Source of the DNA: an uncultured Coriobacteriaceae bacterium
GTDB lineage: Bacteria > Actinomycetota > Coriobacteriia > Coriobacteriales > Atopobiaceae
Assembly: GCA_902778135.1 (NCBI GenBank)
Contig: CACYWP010000001.1
Location: 124,001 to 188,000 of the forward strand
DNA: 64,000 nt
Direction of reading: 5' to 3'
The position numbers and the translations under genes were made by a program. Below are positions 57,733 to 64,000 of the stretch, piece by piece. The notes beneath the pieces are model-generated. The model had not been told where the DNA came from and made no database searches. It saw nothing but the letters and a program-made list of their open reading frames with translations. Every line of letters begins with the position of its first letter. Position 1 is the first letter of the stretch.

Positions 57733-58410
57733 CTAGGCCGAGAGCACCTCGAGGCGATAGCCCAGCATGCGTAGCGTCGTGATCTGGACCTTCGACTTCA
57801 GGTGGTTGAGCTTCTTGCGCAGGAAGGAGATGTAGGCCTCCACCGAGTTCTCGGAGGTGTCCCCGTCGGTGCCCCAGACGCGCGTCAGCAGGTCCTGCTT
57901 GGAGACGACGCGTGCCGTCGAGCTCATCAGCATGCGCAGGACCTCGAACTCCTTGCCCGAGAGGTGCACGCTGCGGTCGGCACAGCGCAGGTCGTGGGTG
58001 GCCAGGTCGAGGGTGAGGTCGGCGAACCCAACCTCGTCGAGCACGACCTCGCCCTGGCGCCGGGTCAGCGCGCGCAGGCGCGCCAGCAGCTCGGGCGCCT
58101 CGAAGGGCTTGGTCATGTAGTCGTCCGCGCCGGCGTCGAGGCCGCTCACCTTGTCCGTCGTCGAGGTGCGTGCCGTCAGCATCAGGACGGGGATGGGGTT
58201 GCGCTGGCGGCGCAGCTCGTGCACCAGCTCGGTGCCGCTCATGCGCGGCAACATGACATCGAGCACGACCGCGTCGAACAGTCCGCTCTCGGCGGACAGC
58301 AGCCCCGAGCTGCCGTCATAGCAGGCCTCGGCGTTGTAGCCCGCGTCCTCGAGGATGCGGCAGATGGCATCGGCCAGGTTGCGCTCGTCTTCGACTACCA
58401 GTATGTTCAT
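57733..58410 (-). CDS. OmpR-family response regulator
   Basis: DNA-binding partner of the adjacent kinase. The receiver domain has Asp8/Glu7-type acidic residues in VVEDERNLAD, phosphoacceptor Asp51 (VVLDVMLPRMSG), Thr and Lys in MLTARTS and MTKPF. The winged-helix domain (residues 130-225) contains LSGKEFEVLRMLM and VEAYISFLRKKL. 225 residues. AGGAGG seven bases before the ATG at 58410. Targets unknown. Confidence 0.94.
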   Translation of the reverse strand: MNILVVEDERNLADAICRILEDAGYNAEACYDGSSGLLSAESGLFDAVVLDVMLPRMSGTELVHELRRQRNPIPVLMLTARTSTTDKVSGLDAGADDYMTKPFEAPELLARLRALTRRQGEVVLDEVGFADLTLDLATHDLRCADRSVHLSGKEFEVLRMLMSSTARVVSKQDLLTRVWGTDGDTSENSVEAYISFLRKKLNHLKSKVQITTLRMLGYRLEVLSA

Positions 58411-58543
58411 GCGCCTACCTCCTGACGGCTCGCATGCCCTTCCCTGTCATCATCCTACTGCCCGGGTCTTAAAACCCCCTGAATTCGGGACGTTTCGGTG
58501 CCCCGCACCCCTGCTTCGGGTGCCGGTTCACAAAAACTGCACC

Positions 58544-58571
58544 TTGCACCCACCCTCTATAGTCGTAGAAT
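58544..58571 (+). promoter_or_regulatory. Promoter of the rpsP operon
   Basis: TTGCAC (58544-58549), a 16-bp spacer and TAGAAT (58566-58571), with a leader of about 68 bases. A small hairpin (GCACCC/GGGTGC) lies just upstream. Confidence 0.6.
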
Positions 58572-58645
58572 AGATATTCGTTTGTGGCCCTGCGGCGCGG
58601 TCAACCCTTATATCCACGTGCGCCGCCTGTCTGGAGGAGTTTTCA

Positions 58646-58960
58646 TTGGCAGTCAAGATTCGCCTGGCCCGTCACGGTGCCAAGAAGCGTCCGTTCTACC
58701 GCGTCGTCGTCGCTGACGGCCGCATGCCGCGCGATGGCCGTTACATCGAGCTGGTCGGTCGCTACAACCCCATCGCCAACCCCAAGGTCATCGATCTCGA
58801 CCTCGAGAAGATCGACGCCTGGATCGCCAAGGGTGCCCAGCCCACCAACGCCGTGTCCCACCTCATCGACATCGCGCGTTCCGACGCTCCCGCGCCGGAG
58901 AAGAAGCAGAAGCTCTCCAAGAAGGCCGCTGCCAAGGCCGCTGCCGATTCCGAGGAGTAG
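58646..58960 (+). CDS. rpsP: 30S ribosomal protein S16
   Basis: Small-subunit protein required for assembly of the 5' domain. Starts [25 protein letters not shown], diagnostic for S16, and continues [14 protein letters not shown] ([11 protein letters not shown]). 104 residues with a Lys/Ala-rich tail. The start codon is TTG at 58646 with a strong GGAGGAG six to seven bases upstream; there is no in-frame ATG or GTG nearby. Confidence 0.95.
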   Translation: MAVKIRLARHGAKKRPFYRVVVADGRMPRDGRYIELVGRYNPIANPKVIDLDLEKIDAWIAKGAQPTNAVSHLIDIARSDAPAPEKKQKLSKKAAAKAAADSEE

Positions 58961-58965
58961 CACCT

Positions 58966-59262
58966 GTGGCCAACGAGATGACCGAGACCATCGAGGCTGG
59001 AGCCGCCTCTCCGGAGATGCCCTCCGACAAGGTCGCAGACCTGGTCGAGTACATCGTGTGCGGCCTCGTGAGCGATGACGAGGCCGTCTCCCTTGACGTC
59101 ACCGACGGTCCCGACGGCGCGCTCATCGAGGTGAGCTGTGCCGAGGAGGATGCTGGTCGCATCATCGGGCGCCGTGGCCGCACGATCAAGGCCATCCGGA
59201 CGCTTGCCCGAGCGCTGGGCTCTCGCGTCGGGACTTCCGTCGAGGTCGAGGTCCTGGGGTAG
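58966..59262 (+). CDS. khpA: KH-domain RNA-binding protein
   Basis: Small RNA-binding protein; homologues (KhpA) act with KhpB in post-transcriptional control of cell division and wall synthesis in Gram-positives. The KH signature is GRIIGRRGRTIKAIRTLARAL near the C-terminus, with the GxxG loop Gly-Arg-Arg-Gly. 98 residues, including an N-terminal 20-residue extension. GTG start at 58966, ribosome site GAGGAG inside the rpsP end. Conserved position between rpsP and rimM. Confidence 0.9.
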   Translation: MANEMTETIEAGAASPEMPSDKVADLVEYIVCGLVSDDEAVSLDVTDGPDGALIEVSCAEEDAGRIIGRRGRTIKAIRTLARALGSRVGTSVEVEVLG

Positions 59263-59266
59263 GAGC

Positions 59267-59791
59267 TTGCGCACCCGCTATCGAGCCATAGCCCGTGTGG
59301 TCAAACCGCATGGAAAGAGGGGGGAGGTCGTGACGGTTCCCGTTCACGGCCTTCCCCCTATGCTGCGTGAGGGGATGCGGGTGGCCGTCGTGCCACCCCT
59401 GCTGAAGGGTGACCGCTGGCATATGGTCGGCTCCGTCTCTGCCGACGGAGGCCCGGGCCAGATGGTCGCGCTCTCGGGCGTCCGCGACATTGCCGCGGCG
59501 GACGAGCTGGTGGGCAAGACGCTGCTCGCCGACGTCGCCGACCTGCCGGAGGGGTATGCCCTGCACGATGCGGACGCACTGCTTGGTCGGGAGGTCGTGG
59601 ACGAGCGGTATGGCGCGCTGGGAGCCATCGACGAGATCCTGGTGGGCGTCGCCAACGACGTGTGGGTCATCCAGGGTCCCTATGGCGAGGTGCTGGTGCC
59701 GGTCGTCGACGAGGTCGTCTCCCCGCCTGACGGCGAGGGGCCCATACGCGTCAGCGTTCCTGCGGGGACCATAGACGATGGGGAGGCGTGA
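59267..59791 (+). CDS. rimM: Ribosome maturation factor RimM
   Basis: Binds S19 in 30S assembly. The N-terminal barrel has ARVVKPHGKRGEVVTVPV, and the C-terminal PRC-barrel half has ALLGREVVDERYGALGAIDEIL and VLVPVVDEVV. 174 residues. Start choice is uncertain: TTG 59267 gives a family-like N-terminus, but AGGAG lies only one base upstream, and no other in-frame start fits without running into khpA. Ends overlapping the trmD ribosome-site region. Confidence 0.88.
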   Translation: MRTRYRAIARVVKPHGKRGEVVTVPVHGLPPMLREGMRVAVVPPLLKGDRWHMVGSVSADGGPGQMVALSGVRDIAAADELVGKTLLADVADLPEGYALHDADALLGREVVDERYGALGAIDEILVGVANDVWVIQGPYGEVLVPVVDEVVSPPDGEGPIRVSVPAGTIDDGEA

Positions 59792-59793
59792 GC

Positions 59794-60549
59794 ATGCGCT
59801 TCGATGCCATCTCGGTCATACCGCAGGTCTTCGACGGGTATCTGGGAGCCTCGATCCTCGGGCGTGCCGCGGCCCGTGGCATCTACGAGTTCCATGCCCA
59901 TGACCTGCGCGATTGGACGCACGACCGCCACCGCACGGTGGACGACGCGCCCTTCGGCGGCGGGCAGGGGATGCTCATGAAGCCCGAGCCCATCTACGAG
60001 GCGGTCGAGGCCGTCTCGTCCATGGCGTCGCCCAGGCCCCATGTCGTCTTCTTCTCGCCCTGCGGCACGCCCTTCGACCAGGGGGTGGCACGCCGGCTGG
60101 CGGGCATGGGGCGCATCTGCTTCGTGTGCGGGCGCTACGAGGGCATGGACGAGCGCGTCTACCAGCTGGCGGACGAGGTGCTCTCGTTGGGGGACTTCGT
60201 CCTGACCGGCGGCGAGCTGGCGGCCCTCGCCGTCACCGACGCCGTCGTGCGCCTGCTGCCGGGGGCGCTGGGCGACGAGATGAGCGCCCAGGACGAGTCG
60301 TTCTCGGACGGGTTGCTGGAGTATGCGCAATACACCCGCCCGGCAAGCTTCAGGGGGATGGACGTCCCCGCGGTGCTGCTGTCCGGGGACCATGGGGCGG
60401 TCGACCGCTGGCGGCGGACCAGCTCGCTGGAGCGCACGGCAGCCCTGCGGCCCGACCTGCTGGGGGACGTCGACCTCTCGTCCGACGAGCTTGCGCTCGT
60501 CGACGCAATCCTGCACAACCGCGAGACGGGGGAAGGAGCGCCAGCGTGA
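59794..60549 (+). CDS. trmD: tRNA (guanine-N1)-methyltransferase
   Basis: Methylates G37 of tRNAs to prevent frameshifting. The trefoil-knot SPOUT fold carries DDAPFGGGQGMLMKPEP, VCGRYEGMDERV, LSLGDFVLTGGELAAL and PGALGDE; the C-terminal HPGRR-like region (YTRPASFRGMDVPAVLLSGDH) is also visible. 251 residues. The ATG at 59794 is eight bases after GGGGAGG; a GTG at 59788 is too close. The stop codon overlaps lepB as GTGA. Confidence 0.95.
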   Translation: MRFDAISVIPQVFDGYLGASILGRAAARGIYEFHAHDLRDWTHDRHRTVDDAPFGGGQGMLMKPEPIYEAVEAVSSMASPRPHVVFFSPCGTPFDQGVARRLAGMGRICFVCGRYEGMDERVYQLADEVLSLGDFVLTGGELAALAVTDAVVRLLPGALGDEMSAQDESFSDGLLEYAQYTRPASFRGMDVPAVLLSGDHGAVDRWRRTSSLERTAALRPDLLGDVDLSSDELALVDAILHNRETGEGAPA

Positions 60550-61133
60550 GCGCGGCTCGTCATGACAGAAGGACCGTGCAGCCGTCCGGGGAGCGTGACT
60601 CCGCCTGGGGCGAGCTGTTCGTGACCATAGGGATGGCGCTGGGCATGGCCATCCTCATCCGCGTGTTCGTTGCCGAGACCTACGCGATTCCCTCGGGCTC
60701 GATGCTCGAGACCATCCAGCTGGGCGACCGCCTGGTGGGGGAGAAGGTCAGCCTGCGACTGCACCCACCCCAGCCAGGGGACATCGTCACCTTCGACGAC
60801 CCGGACGGCTCGGGCGCGACGCTCATCAAGCGCGTCATCGCGACCGAGGGGCAGGTCGTCGACCTGCAGGATGGCATGGTCGTGGTGGACGGCGTCCCCA
60901 TGCAGGAGGACTACGTCATGGGAAAGCCGAGCTATCCGCTCGATGGCCACGCCACCAACCTCACCGAGAACGTCACCTTCCCCTACACGGTGCCCACGGG
61001 ATGCCTGTGGGTGATGGGGGACAACCGCACCAACTCCCTCGACTCGCGCTACTTCGGGGCGATTCCCCTCACGTCCGTGACGTCGAAGGCGCTCTTCATC
61101 TTCTGGCCGATCTCAAACGCGCGCTTCCTGTAG
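60546..61133 (+). CDS. lepB: Signal peptidase I
   Basis: Cleaves signal peptides from exported proteins. One N-terminal membrane helix (about residues 23-43) is followed by the catalytic Ser52 (IPSGSM) and Lys95 (TLIKRVIA), and the conserved GDNRTNSLDSRYFG. 195 residues, single-helix Gram-positive type. GTG start at 60546 overlapping trmD by four bases, with AAGGAG upstream. No rplS gene lies between trmD and lepB. Confidence 0.93.
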   Translation: MSAARHDRRTVQPSGERDSAWGELFVTIGMALGMAILIRVFVAETYAIPSGSMLETIQLGDRLVGEKVSLRLHPPQPGDIVTFDDPDGSGATLIKRVIATEGQVVDLQDGMVVVDGVPMQEDYVMGKPSYPLDGHATNLTENVTFPYTVPTGCLWVMGDNRTNSLDSRYFGAIPLTSVTSKALFIFWPISNARFL

Positions 61134-61177
61134 CGCGTCGGCCATCTGTCCAACCACGAGCATAGGAGGAGAAGGAC

Positions 61178-62083
61178 ATGAGCGATACCACGCTGACCTT
61201 TCAAGACATGATCTTGAAGCTCACCGAGTACTGGGCCGCCCAGGGCTGCACCGTCATGCAGCCATACGACTCGGAGGTGGGCGCCGGAACCTTCCACACG
61301 GCGACGACGCTGCGCAGCCTCGGTCCCGCCGCCTGGCGCACCTGCTACCCGCAGCCCTGCCGCCGTCCCGCCGACGGACGCTACGGCGAGAACCCCAACC
61401 GCATGCAGCACTACTACCAGTTCCAGGTCATCGTCAAGCCCTGTCCCGCCGACAGCCAGGACCTCTACCTGGGATCGCTCGCGGCCATCGGCCTCGACCC
61501 CGCCCAGCATGACGTCCGCTTCGTCGAGGACGACTGGGAGAGCCCGACGCTTGGCGCCTGGGGCCTGGGCTGGGAGGTGTGGATGGATGGCATGGAGGTC
61601 ACCCAGTACACCTACTTCCAGCAGGTCGGCGGCATCGAGGTAGACCCGGTGCCGGTGGAGATCACCTATGGCCTGGAGCGCATCGCCATGTACATCCAGG
61701 GCGTAGACTCGGTCTACGACCTGGTGTGGAGCTACCTGCCCGATGGCACGCCCATGACCTACGGCGACGTCTTCCACGAGAACGAGTACGAGTTCAGCTG
61801 CTACAACTTCGAGGTCGCAGATATCGACATGATGCGTCGCAAGTTCGACGAGTACGAGGCCGAGTGCCACAGCTGCCTCGAGGCCAAGCTGCCCCTGCCC
61901 GCCTATGACTGCGTGATGAAGTGCAGCCACGCGTTCAACATCCTCGATGCCCGCGGCGCCATCTCGGCGACCGAGCGGGCCAACTACATCCTGCGCGTCC
62001 GCACCGTCGCCAAGGCCTGCTGCGAGGCATATCTGGAGCTGGTCGCCGCGAAGGCCGACGCATCCGCGAAGGAGGTGGCCTAG
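61178..62083 (+). CDS. glyQ: Glycine--tRNA ligase alpha subunit
   Basis: Catalytic subunit of the two-subunit (alpha2beta2) glycyl-tRNA synthetase. Class II core with [55 protein letters not shown] and [12 protein letters not shown], and the motif [14 protein letters not shown]. 301 residues. AGGAGGAGAAGG precedes the ATG at 61178. It directly abuts glyS, whose ATG follows the TAG stop. Confidence 0.96.
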   Translation: MSDTTLTFQDMILKLTEYWAAQGCTVMQPYDSEVGAGTFHTATTLRSLGPAAWRTCYPQPCRRPADGRYGENPNRMQHYYQFQVIVKPCPADSQDLYLGSLAAIGLDPAQHDVRFVEDDWESPTLGAWGLGWEVWMDGMEVTQYTYFQQVGGIEVDPVPVEITYGLERIAMYIQGVDSVYDLVWSYLPDGTPMTYGDVFHENEYEFSCYNFEVADIDMMRRKFDEYEAECHSCLEAKLPLPAYDCVMKCSHAFNILDARGAISATERANYILRVRTVAKACCEAYLELVAAKADASAKEVA

Positions 62084-64000
62084 ATGGCAGACACCCGTGA
62101 CTTCCTGCTGGAGATCGGCTGCGAGGAGATGCCCTCCGCGCCGCTCATGAAGGCCCAGGACCAGCTGGGCAAGATCGTCGCCAAGGGGCTCGACGAGGCG
62201 GGTCTCGCCCATGGCGCCGTCCGCACCCTCTCCACGCCGCGCCGCCTGGCCGTCCTGGTCGATGCGTGCGCCACGGCCACCGAGGAGATCCACGAGACGA
62301 TGCGCGGCCCCAAGGCGGCCATCGCCTTCGACGCCGACGGCAAGCCGACCCGCGCCGCCGAGGGCTTTGCCCGCAAGAACGGCACCACGGCCGACGCCCT
62401 GGTCCGCCGCGTTGCCGAGGATGGCAACGAGTACGTGTTCGCCGAGCGCTCCGTGGCCAGCGTCGACGCCCTGCAGCTGCTCTCGACGCTCTGCGAGCGC
62501 ACGATCGCCGACATCAAGTGGCCCAACTACCGCAGCCAGCGCTGGGGCAGCGAGCACCAGACCTTCGTGCGTCCCATCCGGTGGATCTGCGCGCTCCTGG
62601 GCGACGAGGTCGTTCCGGTGACCTATGCCGACGTGACCAGCGGCAACACCACGCGCGGGCATCGCGTGCTGGCCCCCGGCGACCATGTGGTCGGCGAGCC
62701 CGCCGCCTACGAGCAGGTGCTGGAGGACGCCTTCGTCCTCGGCGAGCGCCGTCGCGCGGAGGTCATCCGTGCGGGCATCGCCCAGCTGGAGGCCGAGCGC
62801 GGCGGTGCCCATGTCGACACGCCCCAGGGCGTCTTCGACGAGGTCGTCAACCTGTGCGAGTGGCCGACGGTCGTGGTGGGCACCTTCGACGAGGAGTTCC
62901 TCGCCGTGCCGCACGAGATCATCGTCGAGGCCATGCTGAAGCATCAGCGCTACTTCCCGGTCTACGCCGCGGACGGCTCGCTGACGCGCGAGTTCGTCAT
63001 CGTCAGCAACGCCGACCCCGCGGTCAACGACACCGTGCGCGCCGGAAACGAGCGCGTGGTGCGTCCGCGCCTGGACGATGCCAAGTTCTTCTACGACGAG
63101 GACCTGAAGGTGGGGCTCGACGCGTTCCGCGAGCGCCTCTCCCAGGTCGTCTTCCAGAAGAGGCTGGGGACGGTGCTGCAGAAGTCCGAGCGCATGGAGA
63201 CCATCGCGCGCGCCGTCGCCGAGCAGGCGAGCACGGACGCCTCCGTGGCCGAGGACGCCGCCCGCGCGGCGCATCTGGCCAAGGCCGACCTGGTCTCCCA
63301 GGCCGTCGTCGAGTTCACCAGCCAGCAGGGCGTCATGGGCGGCTACTATGCCGCAGCCCAGGGCGAGTCGGACGTGGTCTCCCAGGCCATCTCCCAGCAC
63401 TATCGTCCGCGCTTCGCCGGCGACGAGCCGCCTGCGACCACCGTGGGCAAGGCGGTGGCGATCGCGGACAAGCTGGACACCATCTGCGGCATGTTCGCCA
63501 TCGACGAGCCCCCGACCGGCTCGGCCGACCCCTTTGCGGTGCGGCGCAGCGCCATCGGCGTCATCGCCATGCTGCGCGCGATGGACGGCGTACAGCTCGA
63601 TGCCCTCATCGATGCCGCCCTGGCAAACTACGTCGCCCAGGGGATTGACTTCGACCTGGCTGACGTCACCGCCAAGGTGCGCGCCTACTTCGCCGGCCGC
63701 CTGGCCGCGATCGCCCGCGACGAGAAGGCGGACCCCGACACCATCCAGGCGGTGCTGGACACCGGCGTCTGCGACCCCCAGGCCTTCCTCGGTCGCGTCT
63801 TCGCCCTCGACCGCGCGCGTCGCACCTCCAAGGAGGTCTTCGACGACCTGGCGACTGCCTATGCGCGCGCCAGCCACCTCGCCGACTCCGCGCTGGGCAT
63901 CGACGTCGACGAGACGCTGCTGGGCGACGCCGAGCTCTCCCTGCTGTCCGCGGTCGACGCCGGTTCGACCCGCGTGGAACAGGCCATCGAGGCGGGCAAC
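62084..64000 (+). CDS. glyS: Glycine--tRNA ligase beta subunit, 3' end beyond the window
   Basis: tRNA-binding subunit of the two-subunit glycyl-tRNA synthetase. 639 codons are visible, open to the window edge, out of about 690 expected. The protein begins DFLLEIGCEEMPSAPLMKAQ, followed by LSTPRRLAVLV, MRGPKAAIAFD, FVRPIRWICALLG, GHRVLAPG, EFLAVPHEIIVEAMLKHQRYFPVY and the HD-like helical region. The C-terminal anticodon-binding domain has begun but is incomplete. GGAGG is 8-12 bases before the ATG. Confidence 0.95.
   Translation, partial: MADTRDFLLEIGCEEMPSAPLMKAQDQLGKIVAKGLDEAGLAHGAVRTLSTPRRLAVLVDACATATEEIHETMRGPKAAIAFDADGKPTRAAEGFARKNGTTADALVRRVAEDGNEYVFAERSVASVDALQLLSTLCERTIADIKWPNYRSQRWGSEHQTFVRPIRWICALLGDEVVPVTYADVTSGNTTRGHRVLAPGDHVVGEPAAYEQVLEDAFVLGERRRAEVIRAGIAQLEAERGGAHVDTPQGVFDEVVNLCEWPTVVVGTFDEEFLAVPHEIIVEAMLKHQRYFPVYAADGSLTREFVIVSNADPAVNDTVRAGNERVVRPRLDDAKFFYDEDLKVGLDAFRERLSQVVFQKRLGTVLQKSERMETIARAVAEQASTDASVAEDAARAAHLAKADLVSQAVVEFTSQQGVMGGYYAAAQGESDVVSQAISQHYRPRFAGDEPPATTVGKAVAIADKLDTICGMFAIDEPPTGSADPFAVRRSAIGVIAMLRAMDGVQLDALIDAALANYVAQGIDFDLADVTAKVRAYFAGRLAAIARDEKADPDTIQAVLDTGVCDPQAFLGRVFALDRARRTSKEVFDDLATAYARASHLADSALGIDVDETLLGDAELSLLSAVDAGSTRVEQAIEAGN

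Noticed and set aside
61134..61177. Possible T-box or glycine riboswitch before glyQ
   Set aside because: Only 44 bp separate lepB and glyQ, too short for either, and no conserved motif is present.

Overview
This is a GC-rich, densely coding bacterial chromosome segment. Start codons are often GTG or TTG, many genes overlap by one to four bases, and GC-rich hairpins separate operons. Gene content and protein character point to an anaerobic actinobacterium of the class Coriobacteriia, perhaps an Olsenella/Atopobium relative; this is inferred from content, not from any search. I see no prophage, insertion sequence, CRISPR array or plasmid genes. Almost everything is core metabolism or cell biology, so the unusual points are gene fusions, cluster composition and regulatory DNA rather than a new island.

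Layout. 1-2.3 kb: the end of a UDP-galactopyranose mutase gene and a family 2 glycosyltransferase (surface polysaccharide). 2.35-3.9 kb: maf and a P1 (S58) peptidase, overlapping. 4.1-9.4 kb (minus strand): a small M50-like membrane protease, a GNAT acetyltransferase, an RlmD/TrmA-type RNA methyltransferase and a polyphosphate kinase with a long acidic tail. 9.4-17.0 kb: an arginine deiminase locus (arcA, arcB, arcD, arcT and a second YfcC-type transporter). AT-rich regulatory DNA lies before arcA and before the YfcC gene, and a good ARG-box lies upstream of arcA. No carbamate kinase gene is present. 17-20 kb: trpS, a YgjP-like metallopeptidase and 5-formyl-THF cyclo-ligase. 20-29 kb (minus strand): a compact aromatic amino-acid operon, aroF-tyrA-aroB-aroA-aroC-pheA-aroE/aroK fusion, followed by a protein joining a PTS EIIB domain to a type II dehydroquinase. 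29.4-31.4 kb (minus): a CBS/DRTGG manganese pyrophosphatase and tRNA-Arg(CCG).

31.6-36.7 kb: a P-type ATPase and aconitase. 36.7-46.0 kb: a zinc-ribbon membrane protein, a cyclophilin, a TPR membrane protein, then the elongation genes mreB, mreC, mreD, mrdA (PBP2) and rodA. 46.1-49.8 kb: a DUF697-like protein, a TIGR03960-type radical SAM protein and its TIGR03936/DUF2344 partner. 49.9-55.0 kb: rplU, rpmA, obgE, proB, nadD, yqeK, rsfS. 55.1-58.4 kb (minus): dinB and a two-component system. 58.6-64.0 kb: rpsP, khpA, rimM, trmD, lepB, glyQ and a truncated glyS.

How they work together: the arc locus would take in arginine, deiminate it to citrulline and split that to ornithine and carbamoyl phosphate, exporting ornithine; the last, ATP-yielding step must be encoded elsewhere. 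The aro operon runs from DAHP to chorismate and on to prephenate, phenylpyruvate and 4-hydroxyphenylpyruvate. The only dehydroquinase candidate in the window is the EIIB fusion, which keeps the phosphorylatable Cys of EIIB but has Met where type II dehydroquinases carry their essential Arg. That fusion is the most unusual protein seen here.
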